Assembly (NCBI RefSeq): GCF_002007605.1
Contig: NZ_CP019799.1
Coordinates: 3,636,001 to 3,700,000, forward strand
Origin: Cellvibrio sp. PSBB023
GTDB lineage: Bacteria; Pseudomonadota; Gammaproteobacteria; Pseudomonadales; Cellvibrionaceae
Length of the DNA: 64,000 nucleotides
Direction of reading: 5' to 3'
Below are positions 18,507-29,298 of this stretch, piece after piece (the first letter of the stretch is position 1; each line of letters begins with the position of its first letter). Both the position numbers and the translations under genes were made by a program. The notes beneath the pieces are model-generated. The model searched no databases and was not told the DNA's origin. It saw only the letters and a list, made by a program, of their open reading frames with translations.

Positions 18507-19849
18507 TATCTATAGGTGCTCGCGCTTATTTCCAGATTAACAACTTCAGTTTCAACGTTGTTGATTATTGGCAATACTCTGAAAGCTACTGCATCAACTA
18601 TACGGTGGACAAAGGTTTCTTCTCCATTGACTACTCCAAAAATCCCTGCATTCATGAAAAATGTACCTGGATTAAGATTACAAGTAAACGAGAAGTCTAC
18701 CTCAATGCTTTCCCCTGCTTTTACAAGCGGAATGGCATCTTGAAATGAATGGGCTGAATGGGCGCCGCCCAGCATTAAGCCCGACACGGATTTAATAGAC
18801 ATACCAAAACGAACACAAGAAATCTCCCTGTCGAAAATAGCTTTGAAACGATAGTTGTATCGACGTCCACGAATCAAGCCATTAACTCGATCATTCGTTG
18901 AGGTAAATATTGCAGGTTCTTGTATTGTTGCCCCTTTTGCTTCGTACAGAATGGTATTCTGGGGTTTTAGATGTTCGTCGAATGTTTCTTCAGTTAGCTG
19001 TGTACGCTCTTCCGTCTTGTTGCTAGAGGCATTACTGTTTTCTACCGCGATATTGTCTTCAATTAAATCTCCAATAACGATTGAATCTTTTGAATACAGT
19101 ATTTTTTGATATAAGTCGATAACTTTCTTTGGTTGACCATCCAGAAGTAATTGGCCTTTATTTAATAAAATTGCTCTATCGCATAATTGAAGAATTTGGG
19201 ATGCGGAATGAGATACAAAAAGGATGGTGGTTCCGTTGTTCTTGATTTCTTCAAGTTTTGCAAAGCATTTTCTTTGAAATAACTCATCACCTACAGCAAG
19301 GGCTTCATCAATAATTAGGATTTCTGGTTCAATATTGATAGAGACAGAAAATGCCAAGCGAACCATCATTCCGCTGGAATATGTCTTAACAGGTTGATTA
19401 ATAAAATCACCTATATCTGCAAATGCAATGATACGCTCAAGCTTTGAGTTTATTTCTTCTTTGGTGAGGCCAAGAATGGCTCCATTCATATAAATATTAT
19501 CAAGTCCACTGTATTCTGGATTAAAGCCAGAGCCAAGCTCTAACAGTGCGGCAATACGCCCATCAATTGTTATGGCGCCAGAGGTTGGTGTTAGTGTGTT
19601 ACATATTAATTGTAATAAGGTTGATTTCCCGCTGCCGTTGCGGCCCACAATTCCTACAGTTTCACCTCTTTTTACATTAAAAGAGATTTCTGATAATGCC
19701 CAAAACTCTGTAAAATATTGCTTTGCTTTCATGCCTAATGCATGTCGTAAGCTGGGATAAATAAACTGTTTTAGTCTGTCACCAGGTGTTGCATATATGT
19801 GAAAGCATTTACTTATGCTATTCACACTAATAGAAATTTCAGATGACAT
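18506..19849 (-). CDS. wzt: Polysaccharide ABC transporter ATP-binding protein with C-terminal carbohydrate-binding domain
   Basis: A 447-residue protein. Residues ~1-250 are an ABC ATPase: Walker [10 protein letters not shown] (69-77), signature [11 protein letters not shown], Walker [14 protein letters not shown] and the H-loop FVSHS. Residues ~290-440 form a beta-rich domain of the Wzt C-terminal type, which recognises the non-reducing end of the finished chain before export. The ATG at 19849 (AAAGGG upstream) is preferred over 19885, which would overlap wzm by 47 bp. It pairs with Wzm to move an undecaprenyl-linked O-polysaccharide across the inner membrane. The presence of the binding domain implies a terminal modification on the glycan. 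Confidence 0.94.
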   Translation of the reverse strand: MSSEISISVNSISKCFHIYATPGDRLKQFIYPSLRHALGMKAKQYFTEFWALSEISFNVKRGETVGIVGRNGSGKSTLLQLICNTLTPTSGAITIDGRIAALLELGSGFNPEYSGLDNIYMNGAILGLTKEEINSKLERIIAFADIGDFINQPVKTYSSGMMVRLAFSVSINIEPEILIIDEALAVGDELFQRKCFAKLEEIKNNGTTILFVSHSASQILQLCDRAILLNKGQLLLDGQPKKVIDLYQKILYSKDSIVIGDLIEDNIAVENSNASSNKTEERTQLTEETFDEHLKPQNTILYEAKGATIQEPAIFTSTNDRVNGLIRGRRYNYRFKAIFDREISCVRFGMSIKSVSGLMLGGAHSAHSFQDAIPLVKAGESIEVDFSFTCNLNPGTFFMNAGIFGVVNGEETFVHRIVDAVAFRVLPIINNVETEVVNLEISASTYR

Positions 19850-20669
19850 CGGCAAACCCTTTTTTTGTTTTCTGAAACCAAGCATAGCCGAGCCAAAAAA
19901 TAGCTGAGCCAGACAAGCTGTACATCAATAGTCCACTCCAATTTGGATATTGGCCAAAAATAATGACGTTACGCGATTGTTCAATAATAAAAGTCAAGGG
20001 GTTCATGTTGAGTAGGAAACGATATGCTTCCGGTACTACTTCTGCGGAATAAAAAACAGGCGCCAGAAATAGCATAACTAATGTAATAATAGAGACGGTT
20101 TGACTAGTGTCTTTAATGAACACACCGAGTGAGGATATTATCCATGCCAGCCCAAGAACTAGCAGCATAAATGGCATGAGAATAATTGGGAGTAAAAAAA
20201 CAGTGAGGTGCAACGAATGATTTACTAGTGCGTATGCAATTAATAGTACTGCCAAGGAGATACAGGCATGAAACAGGGCTGAGCCCAAGGATATAATTGG
20301 TAATATTTCGAGGGGGAAAACTACTTTTTTTACATAATTCACATTGCTTGTAATTAATGTTGATGCTTTATTTAATACGTCAGATAAAATTCCATGAATG
20401 ATAATGCCAACAAACATAATTATAGCATAATCGAATTGGCTTTGATTTGAGGCCTCTCCCCAGCGCGATTTAAAAATCACAGAAAAGACAAATGTATAAA
20501 CAGAAAGCATAAGAATAGGATGAAACAGTGACCATCCCAAGCCTATTATTGAACCTTTGTATTTCCCAGTTGACTCGCGTACTGTCAATTGATGGATAAC
20601 GTGTTTATTAGTTAAAACGGTTTTCGCTAGTTTAATTAACGAGGTGCTTTGGTTATATCTTGAATTCAT
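19839..20669 (-). CDS. wzm: Polysaccharide ABC transporter permease
   Basis: A 276-residue ABC-2-type membrane protein with six predicted helices and the family segments RESTGKYKGSIIGLGWSLFHP near the N-terminus and LNMNPLTFIIEQSR near the C-terminus. It forms the channel partner of the downstream Wzt ATPase, whose ATG lies inside its last 11 bp. It follows cysC by 20 bp and belongs to the same minus-strand run. Function as O-antigen exporter is well supported by the pair. Confidence 0.94.
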   Translation of the reverse strand: MNSRYNQSTSLIKLAKTVLTNKHVIHQLTVRESTGKYKGSIIGLGWSLFHPILMLSVYTFVFSVIFKSRWGEASNQSQFDYAIIMFVGIIIHGILSDVLNKASTLITSNVNYVKKVVFPLEILPIISLGSALFHACISLAVLLIAYALVNHSLHLTVFLLPIILMPFMLLVLGLAWIISSLGVFIKDTSQTVSIITLVMLFLAPVFYSAEVVPEAYRFLLNMNPLTFIIEQSRNVIIFGQYPNWSGLLMYSLSGSAIFWLGYAWFQKTKKGFADVI

Positions 20670-20689
20670 TTTTTAGCTCTAAACTTAAA

Positions 20690-21208
20690 TTATTGAGCAT
20701 TTAATTTATTGATAATAGACGAGGTAATCTCATCAATATTTTTATCTGATGTATCTATGCTTATCCACGGTGTTTGTGGCGCCTCATAGGGAGATGAAAT
20801 GCCCGTGAAGTTTTCGATGAGTCCCGCCCTGGCTTTTTTATAGAGTCCTTTTACATCTCTTTTTTCACAAACAGATAGCGGTGTTGATAGATATATCTCA
20901 AAAAAATTATGCTCTCCAATAATCGATTTCGCGATTCTTCTATCCTCATCTAATGGAGATATAAGGGCACAAATTACAACAATTCCTGCATCGTTGAGTA
21001 TCTTGGCGACTTCAGCTGCTCTGCGGATATTCTCTTTTCTATCGTCGAGACTAAAACCCAGGTCTTTGCATAATCCAGAACGAAGAATGTCACCATCTAT
21101 AATATATGTGCAGAGATTAGAGTTGGCGAGTTGATCTGCTAGCGCAATGCTCACGGTAGTTTTTCCTGAGCCACTCAGGCCAGTTAGCCATAACGTTGAT
21201 GTTTTCAT
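20690..21208 (-). CDS. cysC: Adenylylsulfate (APS) kinase homologue
   Basis: A 172-residue P-loop kinase: TGLSGSGKTT near the N-terminus, DGDILRSGLCKDLGFS, the RKENIRR block and the late KARAG...TGISSPYEAP motif, all typical of CysC. It phosphorylates APS to PAPS, the sulfate donor for sulfotransferases. It sits 6 bp from rfbC within the glycan operon, with no cysD/cysN and no recognised sulfotransferase in the window. It might supply PAPS for glycan sulfation, or have been recruited as a kinase for another hydroxyl group. The sequence keeps the standard active-site motifs. Confidence 0.92.
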   Translation of the reverse strand: MKTSTLWLTGLSGSGKTTVSIALADQLANSNLCTYIIDGDILRSGLCKDLGFSLDDRKENIRRAAEVAKILNDAGIVVICALISPLDEDRRIAKSIIGEHNFFEIYLSTPLSVCEKRDVKGLYKKARAGLIENFTGISSPYEAPQTPWISIDTSDKNIDEITSSIINKLNAQ

Positions 21209-21214
21209 AAAAGC

Positions 21215-21763
21215 TTATTCTGTGAGAAATTGATGTAGTGTTGCAGCGTTCATATCTTTTGTGCTTAGGAGTGGGCCATTTGTAATGTCGGGCCAAGTGA
21301 TTCCTATTTCTTCATCATTCCATAGAAGAGCACCTTCATGCTCAGGTGAGTAGTAGTTAGTCGTTTTATAAAGAAATTCGGCTGTATCACTCAGTGTTAA
21401 AAAGCCGTGAGCAAACCCCTCTGGAATCCATAATTGACGTTTGTTTTCGGCAGAGAGATGTACACCAACCCATTGTCCAAAAGTGGGTGAGGATTTGCGA
21501 ATATCTACGGCAACGTCAAACACCTCGCCTTGTACGACACGTACCAGTTTACCTTGTGCCATGGGTGGTAATTGATAGTGCAAGCCGCGCAATACGCCTT
21601 TGCTAGATTTGGAGTGATTGTCCTGTACGAACTCTTGTTGTAGGCCTGTTGCTTCTATAAATAATTTTTTATTGAAGCTTTCAAAAAAAAAGCCGCGTTC
21701 ATCGCCAAATACTTTTGGTTCAAAAATAATAACATCGGGGATTTCGGTTTTAATTGCGTTCAT
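21215..21763 (-). CDS. rfbC: dTDP-4-dehydrorhamnose 3,5-epimerase
   Basis: A 182-residue cupin enzyme: IPDVIIFEPKVFGDERGFFFESF at the start, FVQDNHSKSSKGVLRGLHYQ with the catalytic histidine, and IPEGFAHGFLTL. It converts dTDP-4-keto-6-deoxyglucose to the L-sugar intermediate in rhamnose synthesis. The ATG at 21763 gives the normal length and has an AAGG site; the longer in-frame extension runs into rfbD and is rejected. It lies 8 bp after rfbD. Confidence 0.97.
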   Translation of the reverse strand: MNAIKTEIPDVIIFEPKVFGDERGFFFESFNKKLFIEATGLQQEFVQDNHSKSSKGVLRGLHYQLPPMAQGKLVRVVQGEVFDVAVDIRKSSPTFGQWVGVHLSAENKRQLWIPEGFAHGFLTLSDTAEFLYKTTNYYSPEHEGALLWNDEEIGITWPDITNGPLLSTKDMNAATLHQFLTE

Positions 21764-21771
21764 GTCTGACC

Positions 21772-22653
21772 TTATGCGGTGTAGGCGCTGATATTTTTTA
21801 ATGCCGATTGCCAATCGCTTGGTGCTATGCCAAATGCATTTTCCAATTTGCTGCAATCGAGTTTTGAGTTGGCAGGGCGTTTTGCCGGTGTTGGGTAGTC
21901 GGCAGTTGTGATGGCATTGAGTTGCGGTATCGCCTTGTTATAAAGCCCTGCTTGCTCAACGTGGGAAAAAATCTGTTGGGCAAAACCAAACCAGCTGATA
22001 TGGGGGAGGCCTGCATAGTGGTAAGTACCCCAGGGAGTCGTGTTACCTGTGGCGTAGTGTTTGGCAATGCTGAGCAGTGCGTTGGCAATATCGCTGGCGT
22101 AGGTGGGGCCGCCTTCCTGATCGGCCACTATGCCGAGAGTGTCCCGGGAGCTGCCGAGGCGTATCATGGTTTTAACAAAATTATTGCCATGTTCACCAAA
22201 TACCCAGGCGGTGCGCAAAATAATGTGTTTGTCATTGGCGGCGGAGACGGCTTGTTCGCCTTCCAGTTTGCTATGGCCGTATACACCTTGCGGTGCGGTA
22301 GTGTCGTTTTCGCTGTAGGTGCCTGTTGCATCGCCTGCGAATACATAATCGGTTGAGATATGGAATATCGCGGCGCCATTATCTTTGGCCGCGCGAGCGA
22401 GGTTGGCGGGGCCATCGCGATTGATGGCATAGGCCAGTGCCTGTTCTTGTTCGGCTTTATCGACGGCGGTGTAGGCTGCCGCGTTGATAATAATGTCGGG
22501 TTGGTATTGTGCGACAGCGCTATTAACAGCGACGGAGTCACTGATATCTAATTCGGTGCGAGTCAGTGCGACAAAATCCCATCCTTGTTCACGCAATTGT
22601 TGCTGCAGGCAGTAACCTACCTGGCCATTGGCGCCGGTCACTAAAATTTTCAT
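21772..22653 (-). CDS. rfbD: dTDP-4-dehydrorhamnose reductase
   Basis: A 293-residue short-chain dehydrogenase: [13 protein letters not shown] cofactor loop, [25 protein letters not shown] and the YGHSKLEGE catalytic YxxxK. It performs the last step to dTDP-L-rhamnose with NAD(P)H. The ATG overlaps the rfbA stop as ATGA, so it is coupled to rfbA in the rfbB-A-D-C order. Length is normal for the family. Confidence 0.97.
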   Translation of the reverse strand: MKILVTGANGQVGYCLQQQLREQGWDFVALTRTELDISDSVAVNSAVAQYQPDIIINAAAYTAVDKAEQEQALAYAINRDGPANLARAAKDNGAAIFHISTDYVFAGDATGTYSENDTTAPQGVYGHSKLEGEQAVSAANDKHIILRTAWVFGEHGNNFVKTMIRLGSSRDTLGIVADQEGGPTYASDIANALLSIAKHYATGNTTPWGTYHYAGLPHISWFGFAQQIFSHVEQAGLYNKAIPQLNAITTADYPTPAKRPANSKLDCSKLENAFGIAPSDWQSALKNISAYTA

Positions 22654-23525
22654 GCCTTGGATTGCTCCGCAATTTTTAACAGATACTGCCCATAACCGGT
22701 TTTGGACAGCGCCTTACCTTCAGCAATTAATTGTTCTTTGCTAATCCATTTATTGACGAAACCTATTTCTTCCAGGCATGCCACTTTGAGGCCTTGGCGG
22801 TGTTCAATGGTTTGCACAAAATGACCCGCCTCAAGGAGGCTTTCGTGAGTGCCGGTGTCTAGCCAGGCGTAACCGCGACCCAGCAGTTCTACATTTAAAT
22901 CGCCGCGTTCCAAATAGGCATTGTTAACGCTGGTAATTTCCAGTTCACCACGGTGGGAAGGTTTGATGGTTTTGGCAATTTCAATCACGTCGTTGTCATA
23001 AAAGTACAACCCTGTTACCGCATAATTGGATTTTGGCTGTTTGGGTTTTTCTTCGATGGAGATTGCGCGCATCTGTGCATCAAACTCCACCACACCAAAA
23101 CGCTCAGGGTCATTGACATGATAACCAAATACGGTGGCGCCAGTTTTGCGTGCTACTGCACTTTGCAGACTTTGTGTGAGGCCGTGGCCGTAGTAAATAT
23201 TGTCACCTAACACAAGGCAGACATTGTCTTTGCCGATAAAGCCTTCGCCAATAATAAATGCCTGGGCTAGGCCATCCGGACTTGGCTGTACAGCGTAGTT
23301 CAGGCGAATACCGTATTGCGAGCCATCGCCCAGCAGGCGCATGAAACTGGCGGAGTCTTCCGGGGTGGTAATAATGAGGATGTCTTGAATACCCGCAAGC
23401 ATCAGCACTGAGAGCGGGTAATAAATCATGGGCTTGTCGTAGATCGGTAGCAGCTGTTTAGAAACACCTTTGGTAATAGGGTGTAAGCGGGTGCCGCTGC
23501 CTCCCGCCAGAATAATACCTTTCAT
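22650..23525 (-). CDS. rfbA: Glucose-1-phosphate thymidylyltransferase
   Basis: A 291-residue nucleotidyltransferase starting [16 protein letters not shown], with [29 protein letters not shown] and [20 protein letters not shown]. These are diagnostic of RmlA/RfbA, which makes dTDP-glucose, the first step to dTDP-rhamnose. The length is full, and it sits between rfbB and rfbD in the operon with 55 bp to rfbB. Confidence 0.97.
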   Translation of the reverse strand: MKGIILAGGSGTRLHPITKGVSKQLLPIYDKPMIYYPLSVLMLAGIQDILIITTPEDSASFMRLLGDGSQYGIRLNYAVQPSPDGLAQAFIIGEGFIGKDNVCLVLGDNIYYGHGLTQSLQSAVARKTGATVFGYHVNDPERFGVVEFDAQMRAISIEEKPKQPKSNYAVTGLYFYDNDVIEIAKTIKPSHRGELEITSVNNAYLERGDLNVELLGRGYAWLDTGTHESLLEAGHFVQTIEHRQGLKVACLEEIGFVNKWISKEQLIAEGKALSKTGYGQYLLKIAEQSKA

Positions 23526-23580
23526 AGAAAATCCTGAAGTTCTGTAAAGGAGTCACCGGCACATTCATGCCGATGAAAAG

Positions 23581-24648
23581 TTATTGTGTGCCGAGACGTT
23601 CGCGTTGGTAGCTGCCGTCCTGAACACGTTGTGCCCAGTTGAGGTTTTCAAGGTACCAGATAACGGTTTTGCGGATGCCAGACTCGAAGGTTTCTTCGGG
23701 TGACCAGCCCAGCTCGCGCTGGATTTTGCTTGCATCGATAGCATAGCGAATGTCATGACCGGGGCGATCTTGTACAAAAGTAATTAAATCCTTGTGTGCT
23801 TTGATGCCTAATGCGGTTTGGCTGAGCGGACGCAATTCGTCTAGCAGTGCACAGATAGTATGCACGACCTCAATATTTTGTTTCTCATTGTGGCCGCCAA
23901 TATTATAGGTCTCGCCAATTTTGCCTTCTGTAACAACTTTGTACAGTGCACGAGCGTGATCTTCTACAAATAGCCAATCGCGGATTTGATTGCCTTTGCC
24001 ATAAACCGGTAGAGGTTTTCCTTCCAGTGCATTGAGGATAACCAGTGGGATTAACTTTTCAGGGAAATGATAGGGACCATAGTTGTTGGAGCAGTTGGTG
24101 ACAAGGGTTGGCAGGCCATAGGTACGGCGCCAGGCGCGGACCAGATGATCCGAACTGGCTTTACTGGCAGAGTAGGGTGAGCTAGGCGCGTAGGGCGTGG
24201 TTTCGGTAAACAGGTCTTCCGGCCCTTCCAGGTCGCCATAAACTTCGTCCGTGGAAATGTGGTGGAAGCGGAAGGCTGCTTTGCGTGCATCGGGTAAGTC
24301 CTTCCAATAATTACGGCTGGCTTCCAGCAATTGGTAGGTGCCTACGATATTCGTCTCAATAAACGCAGCGGGGCCATCGATAGAACGATCTACGTGACTC
24401 TCGGCTGCCAGATGCATCACCGCATCTGGTTGGTGCTGGGCAAAGACTCTGTCCAATGTGCTGCGATCACAAATATCCACTTGTTCAAAGGTGTAACGCG
24501 CGTTATCGGCAACGCTGGTTAGTGATTCAAGGTTGCCGGCATAAGTCAGCTTATCCAGATTGACGACATGGTCGGTAGTGTTGTTAATGATGTGGCGTAC
24601 AACGGCTGAGCCGATAAATCCGGCGCCGCCGGTGACCAAAATTTTCAT
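23581..24648 (-). CDS. rfbB: dTDP-glucose 4,6-dehydratase
   Basis: A 355-residue extended [45 protein letters not shown] and [15 protein letters not shown] with the catalytic Tyr/Lys. It makes dTDP-4-keto-6-deoxyglucose. The ATG at 24648 has an AGGAT site and removes an untypical 13-residue extension. It is 25 bp after ugd and starts the rfbBADC block. Confidence 0.97.
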   Translation of the reverse strand: MKILVTGGAGFIGSAVVRHIINNTTDHVVNLDKLTYAGNLESLTSVADNARYTFEQVDICDRSTLDRVFAQHQPDAVMHLAAESHVDRSIDGPAAFIETNIVGTYQLLEASRNYWKDLPDARKAAFRFHHISTDEVYGDLEGPEDLFTETTPYAPSSPYSASKASSDHLVRAWRRTYGLPTLVTNCSNNYGPYHFPEKLIPLVILNALEGKPLPVYGKGNQIRDWLFVEDHARALYKVVTEGKIGETYNIGGHNEKQNIEVVHTICALLDELRPLSQTALGIKAHKDLITFVQDRPGHDIRYAIDASKIQRELGWSPEETFESGIRKTVIWYLENLNWAQRVQDGSYQRERLGTQ

Positions 24649-24673
24649 AATTACATCCTGTTCGTTTTGTAGA

Positions 24674-25999
24674 TTACTGACGGCCAACAGAGTAGTAGGT
24701 AAAGCCGCGCTTCGCTAATCGCTTGGGGTCGTACATATTGCGGCCATCAAAAATGGTTGGCTGGCTGAGCATGGTTTTGATCAGGTCGAAATCCGGGGCG
24801 CGGAAGGCTTGCCACTCGGTGACGATGATCAGTCCATCGGCATGTTTAAGTGCGCTTTCTTTGGTGCCGCACAGCAGCAGATCGTCGCGGTTGCCGTAAA
24901 TACGTTGGGTTTCGTTCATGGCTTCCGGATCAAATGCCTGTACCTTGGCGCCAGCTTCCCAGAGGGCTTCCATCACGACGCGTGCTGGTGCTTCGCGCAT
25001 ATCATCCGTATTGGGTTTAAAGCTCAAGCCCCAGAGTGCAAAGGTTTTGCCTTTGAGGTCGCCGTTGAAATGTTTGTGGATCTTGGCAAATAAGGTGGTT
25101 TTTTGTTCGTTGTTGCGTGCTTCTACGGCCTTTAACACTTTGGCGTCGAATTTGATATGGTCGGCTGTCTGGATCAGTGCCTGCACATCTTTCGGGAAGC
25201 AAGAGCCGCCATAGCCAACACCAGGGTAGATGAAGTGGTAGCCAATACGGGGGTCACTGCCTATGCCGTGACGTACCGCTTCAATGTCGGCGCCGAGGAT
25301 TTCGGCGAGGTTGGCCATTTCGTTCATGAAACTGATCTTGGTGGCGAGCATGCAGTTGGCGGCATATTTGGTCAGCTCGGCGCTGCGCACGTCCATCACG
25401 ATGATTTTTTCGTGGTTGCGATTAAAAGGAGCATAAAGTTCGCGCATCACATCTTCGGCGTCTTTGTTGTCAGTGCCGATCACAATGCGATCTGGCTTCA
25501 TGCAGTCGGCAACAGCAGAGCCTTCTTTGAGGAATTCTGGATTGGAGATGACATCAAAGGTGAGCTGGCTCTTACCTTTGTTTTGCAGGACTTCGGCGAT
25601 TTTGGCTTTGACCCGGTCGCCTGTGCCGACGGGTACTGTGGATTTATCCACTACAATTTTGTGTGATTCCATGTGCTCGGCGATGGTGCTGGCAACCGCG
25701 AGTACATACTTAAGGTCAGCGGAGCCGTCTTCATCGGGTGGTGTACCTACGGCAATGAACTGTACTTCGCCGTGTTTAACACCATGGGCGGCATCGACAG
25801 TGAAACTCAAGCGACCGGCGGCGAAGTTCTCTTTTACCAAAGGCTCAAGGCCGGGTTCATAGATCGGGATACGGCCCTGCTTTAAGGCCTCTACCTTGTC
25901 TGCATCTACATCCACACAGACAACATCATGGCCCACTTCAGCCAGAATTGCTGCCTGCACCAAGCCGACATAGCCAATTCCAAAAACGGTAACTTTCAT
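24674..25999 (-). CDS. ugd: UDP-glucose 6-dehydrogenase
   Basis: A 441-residue enzyme: N-terminal Rossmann fold [37 protein letters not shown], the [11 protein letters not shown] motif and the catalytic cysteine in [11 protein letters not shown]. It oxidises UDP-glucose to UDP-glucuronate, a donor or precursor of other uronic acids, and can feed the UDP-glucuronate epimerase at 31607-32614. It follows a 292-bp gap with a possible promoter and likely begins the ugd-rfb-cysC-wzm-wzt transcription unit. Confidence 0.96.
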   Translation of the reverse strand: MKVTVFGIGYVGLVQAAILAEVGHDVVCVDVDADKVEALKQGRIPIYEPGLEPLVKENFAAGRLSFTVDAAHGVKHGEVQFIAVGTPPDEDGSADLKYVLAVASTIAEHMESHKIVVDKSTVPVGTGDRVKAKIAEVLQNKGKSQLTFDVISNPEFLKEGSAVADCMKPDRIVIGTDNKDAEDVMRELYAPFNRNHEKIIVMDVRSAELTKYAANCMLATKISFMNEMANLAEILGADIEAVRHGIGSDPRIGYHFIYPGVGYGGSCFPKDVQALIQTADHIKFDAKVLKAVEARNNEQKTTLFAKIHKHFNGDLKGKTFALWGLSFKPNTDDMREAPARVVMEALWEAGAKVQAFDPEAMNETQRIYGNRDDLLLCGTKESALKHADGLIIVTEWQAFRAPDFDLIKTMLSQPTIFDGRNMYDPKRLAKRGFTYYSVGRQ

Positions 26000-26291
26000 G
26001 GTGAGTTATATCCTTTATAAGACAAAGAGAAAAACCAATTCAATAATCCAGCGAGAATAACGATTGTTGCGGCGCGCGTGAGCAAAAACAGGTTGCAGGT
26101 ATGCGAGTGGCATGACAGTAACAAAGGGGTTCTGATGTGTAATTGCCGTGTTTATCATGCCAGTATTCTGGTCATTGCGGTGGTTGTAGCGCTTCGCCGC
26201 GCCTTATTACCACCGGCCGAATGCGGCGAAGTCTACCTTGTTTGGCAAGTGGCGTTCAAATCCAATTTAGCCAGTCTGCGGATTGTGTAAC
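26000..26291. other. Intergenic region with an inverted repeat
   Basis: This 292-bp gap between manB and ugd holds no convincing gene. A 9-bp inverted repeat, cttcgccgc at 26192-26200 and gcggcgaag at 26223-26231, could form a hairpin with a 22-nt loop in the minus-strand transcript behind manB, but no U-tract follows, so it is not a typical intrinsic terminator. Confidence 0.5.
26014..26043 (-). promoter_or_regulatory. Possible sigma-70 promoter of ugd
   Basis: Read on the minus strand, TTGAAT (26043-26038) and TATAAA (26019-26014) are separated by 18 bp. The -10 is only about 15 bp from the ugd ATG and overlaps the AGGATA ribosome-binding region, so transcription from it would leave almost no leader. 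Plausible but weak. Confidence 0.3.
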
Positions 26292-27716
26292 TTAAGCCAG
26301 CTTGAGTTTTAGCGCATCAAGTACCTGTTTGACCCGTTGAATGGCGGTGGCCTGATCGTCTGCTTCCGCGTAACAGCGCAATTCCGGCGCATTGCCGGAT
26401 GGCCTCAGGTGAATAATTTCACCATCGGTAAAGCTGATGCGTAAGCCGTCGGTGGTGTTCAGTGCGGCGACGGTTTTGGGGCCAAGTGCAAGCAGGTCGA
26501 GCAAAACGGCAGGATCCTGGGTGACCTCCGCAATAAAAGCCTTGCTGGTGTTGGTGGCGATGTTTTGAATCCTGTCACTGGCAGTAAAGCGCGCGGGCAA
26601 TGCGGCGACCTGGGCAGACAGTTTTAGGTCGGCTGCTGCCGCAATCAGGGCGATTCCGGGTAAGAGTGCATCACGGGTGGGCAGGGCTTTGAGCGGCTTG
26701 CCATTGAGCTGTACATCCGACCCTAATAAGAAGCCGCCGTTGGCTTCAAAACCGGCAATAGAGGCGTGATTTGGGGCAAGGGCTTCCAGTGCGGCAATTA
26801 CATAGGGGGAGCCAATTCTGGTGCGCGCAACCTCATCGAAAGCACCGCATTTTTCAATGGCGGTATTGCAGCTTACGGGAACCGCCAGGGCGCGTATCCC
26901 CAGTTGGCGGGCGCACAGCAGGCCAACAATATCACCGCGCAGCCATTCGCCGTTTTCGTCGGCAATCAGCGGTCTGTCGCCATCGCCATCGGTGGAGAAG
27001 ATGGCATCAAACCCGTAGGCTTTTGACCACTGGCGACCTTTCTGCACATCTACTTCGGCCACAGCTTCAGTATCTATGGGAACAAAGGTATCCGTGCGCT
27101 CCAGGCTGGTGACTTCGGCCCCCAAACTGCGGAATAGGTTGGCATAGAGATCGCGCCCGGCGCTTGAATGCTCATAAAGACCAATGTGCAGACCTTGCAT
27201 AATGCCAGGGGCAAACACCTCGCGGTAGCGCTGGATATAATTCTCGGCGCCGAGCGGGTTAACGGCAGGCAGGGCGCTGGAATAAGGGGTCAGGGCAGCC
27301 TGGGTGCTGACAATCGCCTGTTCATCGGCCTTGGTGATTTCACCGGTTGGGCGATAGAACTTGAGTCCGTTGCGATCAAAGGGGATGTGGCTGCCGGTTA
27401 CCATAATCGCCGGTACGCCATCTTGCATTGCCTGATAGGCGAGCGCCGGGGTTGGCAGTACGCCATAGTAATCAACGGCAATGCCCAATGCCTGCGCCGC
27501 ACCACTGCAAGCGGCCGCCATGGCGGGGCTACTGGGGCGGTTATCAATGCCAATCGCCACGCGCGATACCTGAAATTCGCGCTGCATACCCAATAAGAAG
27601 CTCTGTGCAAAGCTGGCGACTACGTCATCGCTGAAGTCGCTGACCAACCCGCGCGCACCGGACGTGCCGAAGCTGATACCGCTTTCACCAATAATCTGCT
27701 GAAGTGATAGTGTCAT
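26292..27716 (-). CDS. manB: Phosphomannomutase/phosphoglucomutase
   Basis: A 474-residue alpha-D-phosphohexomutase. Motifs: FGTSGARGLV at the N-terminus, TGSHIP with phospho-acceptor Ser109, the metal loop DGDGDRPL, the sugar-binding GFEANGGFLLGS and the C-terminal RPSGNAPELRCY phosphate-binding loop. It interconverts mannose 6- and 1-phosphate for GDP-mannose; some relatives also use glucose or glucosamine phosphates. Pairing with manC 3 bp upstream supports the mannose role. Confidence 0.92.
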   Translation of the reverse strand: MTLSLQQIIGESGISFGTSGARGLVSDFSDDVVASFAQSFLLGMQREFQVSRVAIGIDNRPSSPAMAAACSGAAQALGIAVDYYGVLPTPALAYQAMQDGVPAIMVTGSHIPFDRNGLKFYRPTGEITKADEQAIVSTQAALTPYSSALPAVNPLGAENYIQRYREVFAPGIMQGLHIGLYEHSSAGRDLYANLFRSLGAEVTSLERTDTFVPIDTEAVAEVDVQKGRQWSKAYGFDAIFSTDGDGDRPLIADENGEWLRGDIVGLLCARQLGIRALAVPVSCNTAIEKCGAFDEVARTRIGSPYVIAALEALAPNHASIAGFEANGGFLLGSDVQLNGKPLKALPTRDALLPGIALIAAAADLKLSAQVAALPARFTASDRIQNIATNTSKAFIAEVTQDPAVLLDLLALGPKTVAALNTTDGLRISFTDGEIIHLRPSGNAPELRCYAEADDQATAIQRVKQVLDALKLKLA

Positions 27717-27719
27717 GAT

Positions 27720-29138
27720 TTAAGGCCTATTGAACCGTTCGGCAAAGCGCACAATATCGTCTTCACCCAAATAAGCACCGGACTGAACTTCGATCAGTTC
27801 CAGCGGGATTTTGCCGGGGTTTTCCAGCGCGTGCGCTGTCCCCAGGGGGATGTACACCGATTGATTCTCGGAAAGCAGAGATTCTTTGCCATCAATGCTT
27901 ACCTTGGCGGTGCCGGAGACCACAATCCAGTGTTCGGAGCGATGATGGTGCATCTGCATGGAGACTTTTTGCTCTGGCATCACCGTAATGCGTTTGACCT
28001 GGTAGCGGTAACCTGTGTCGATGGAGTCTTGCTTGCCCCAACGGCGATAAACTTCGCGATGGACCCGGTGCTCCGGGCGGCCGCTTTTTTTCAGGCTCTG
28101 CACAATCGCTTTTACATCCTGAACATGGTCTTTTGACGCGACCAGCACGGCGTCTTTGGTTTGTACCACAATGGTGTTTTCCAGGCCGACAGTTGCCACC
28201 AGCCCGGTCTCTGCAAACACGTAATTGTTCTGGCTATTAAAAGAAAGCACATCGCCTTTGTGCGAATTGCCCTCGGTATTTTTTTCCGATACTTCCCACA
28301 GCGATGACCAGGAGCCCACATCGCTCCAGCCGGCATCCAGAGGGATAACAACGGCGCTATCGGTTTTTTCCATCACGGCATAATCGATGGAGTCATCGGG
28401 GCACTGTAAAAATGCCTCTTTGTTGACACGGATAAAGTCCAAATCCGGGTCGATATTTTCCATCGCCAATTCACAGGCGGCAAAAATATCCGGGCGGTAT
28501 TGTTTGAGATTGTCCAAATAGACACTGGCTTTAAACAGAAACATCCCGCTATTCCAGTAAAAATCGCCACTGGCAAGATACTGTTGAGCGGTAGACAAGT
28601 TTGGTTTTTCCACAAACTGTTTGACGGCGTAGACGCGTTGTTCCTGATTGGCATCCAGCGCGCTGGCTGCTTGTATATAGCCATAGCCGGTTTCAGGTGC
28701 GGTGGGAACAATGCCAAAGGTAACTAATTTATCTTGCTGGGCGCAGGGGACTGCCGCTGAAACAACGCGTCTGAATTCTTGCTCATCCAAAATAATATGG
28801 TCGGCAGCCAGTACTAGCAGCAGTGGATCCAAGCCTTTCTTAAGGGCTGCAATCGCGGCTAAAGCAATTGCGGGTGCAGTATTCCTACCCGCAGGCTCCA
28901 GAATAATATTGTTATCCAGTTGCTGTATCTGGCGCAGTTGCTCAGCAGCAATAAAGCGATGTTCTTCGTTGCAAATGACTAGCGGTGGAAGTGTATCCAA
29001 ACCCTTCAAGCGCTTGACGGTTGCCTGCAGCATGGTTGATTTGCCATCCAGGTTTAAAAACTGTTTGGGCATTAAATCGCGCGACAGTGGCCATAGGCGA
29101 CTACCAGATCCGCCAGCCATGATTACAGGTAGAAGCAT
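27720..29138 (-). CDS. manC: Mannose-1-phosphate guanylyltransferase / mannose-6-phosphate isomerase
   Basis: A 472-residue bifunctional enzyme. Residues 1-~290 are the GDP-mannose pyrophosphorylase ([36 protein letters not shown]). Residues ~350-470 form the cupin-type isomerase domain ([33 protein letters not shown]). It makes GDP-mannose from fructose 6-phosphate together with ManB. Start ATG at 29138, 83 bp downstream of the tRNA gene on the same strand. Confidence 0.96.
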   Translation of the reverse strand: MLLPVIMAGGSGSRLWPLSRDLMPKQFLNLDGKSTMLQATVKRLKGLDTLPPLVICNEEHRFIAAEQLRQIQQLDNNIILEPAGRNTAPAIALAAIAALKKGLDPLLLVLAADHIILDEQEFRRVVSAAVPCAQQDKLVTFGIVPTAPETGYGYIQAASALDANQEQRVYAVKQFVEKPNLSTAQQYLASGDFYWNSGMFLFKASVYLDNLKQYRPDIFAACELAMENIDPDLDFIRVNKEAFLQCPDDSIDYAVMEKTDSAVVIPLDAGWSDVGSWSSLWEVSEKNTEGNSHKGDVLSFNSQNNYVFAETGLVATVGLENTIVVQTKDAVLVASKDHVQDVKAIVQSLKKSGRPEHRVHREVYRRWGKQDSIDTGYRYQVKRITVMPEQKVSMQMHHHRSEHWIVVSGTAKVSIDGKESLLSENQSVYIPLGTAHALENPGKIPLELIEVQSGAYLGEDDIVRFAERFNRP

Positions 29139-29221
29139 AATAATCCCCGTTGGACGTTAAGAAAGCCTCAACAATATTTGTGCCTAGCTAGTAATACCGC
29201 AAAGATGGCTTCTTGAAAATA

Positions 29222-29298
29222 TGGCGCATCCGACAGGATTCGAACCTGTGACCAACGGCTTCGGAAGCCGCTACTCTATCCAGCTGAGCTACGGATGC
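29222..29298 (-). tRNA. tRNA-Arg (anticodon CCG)
   Basis: A full cloverleaf reads on the minus strand: acceptor stem GCATCCG/CGGATGC, D-arm GCTC..GAGT, anticodon stem GCGGC/GCCGT with loop TTCCGAA (anticodon CCG, decoding CGG), T-arm with GGTTCGAATCC, discriminator G and an encoded CCA at 29222-29224. Length with CCA is 77 nt. It lies inside the polysaccharide locus upstream of manC. tRNA genes are frequent integration sites, but I saw no integrase or repeated tRNA 3' end here. Confidence 0.96.

Noticed and set aside
25157..25666. Long plus-strand frame of 169 codons opposite ugd
   Set aside because: Antisense to a clear Ugd gene; long frames opposite GC-richer conserved genes are common and no motif is seen.
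26192..26231. Inverted repeat as terminator of manB
   Set aside because: 9-bp arms but a 22-nt loop and no U-tract after it in either direction.
26078..26290. Open frame of 70 codons in the ugd-manB gap
   Set aside because: No recognisable domain or ribosome-binding site; the inverted repeat in the region explains part of the composition.
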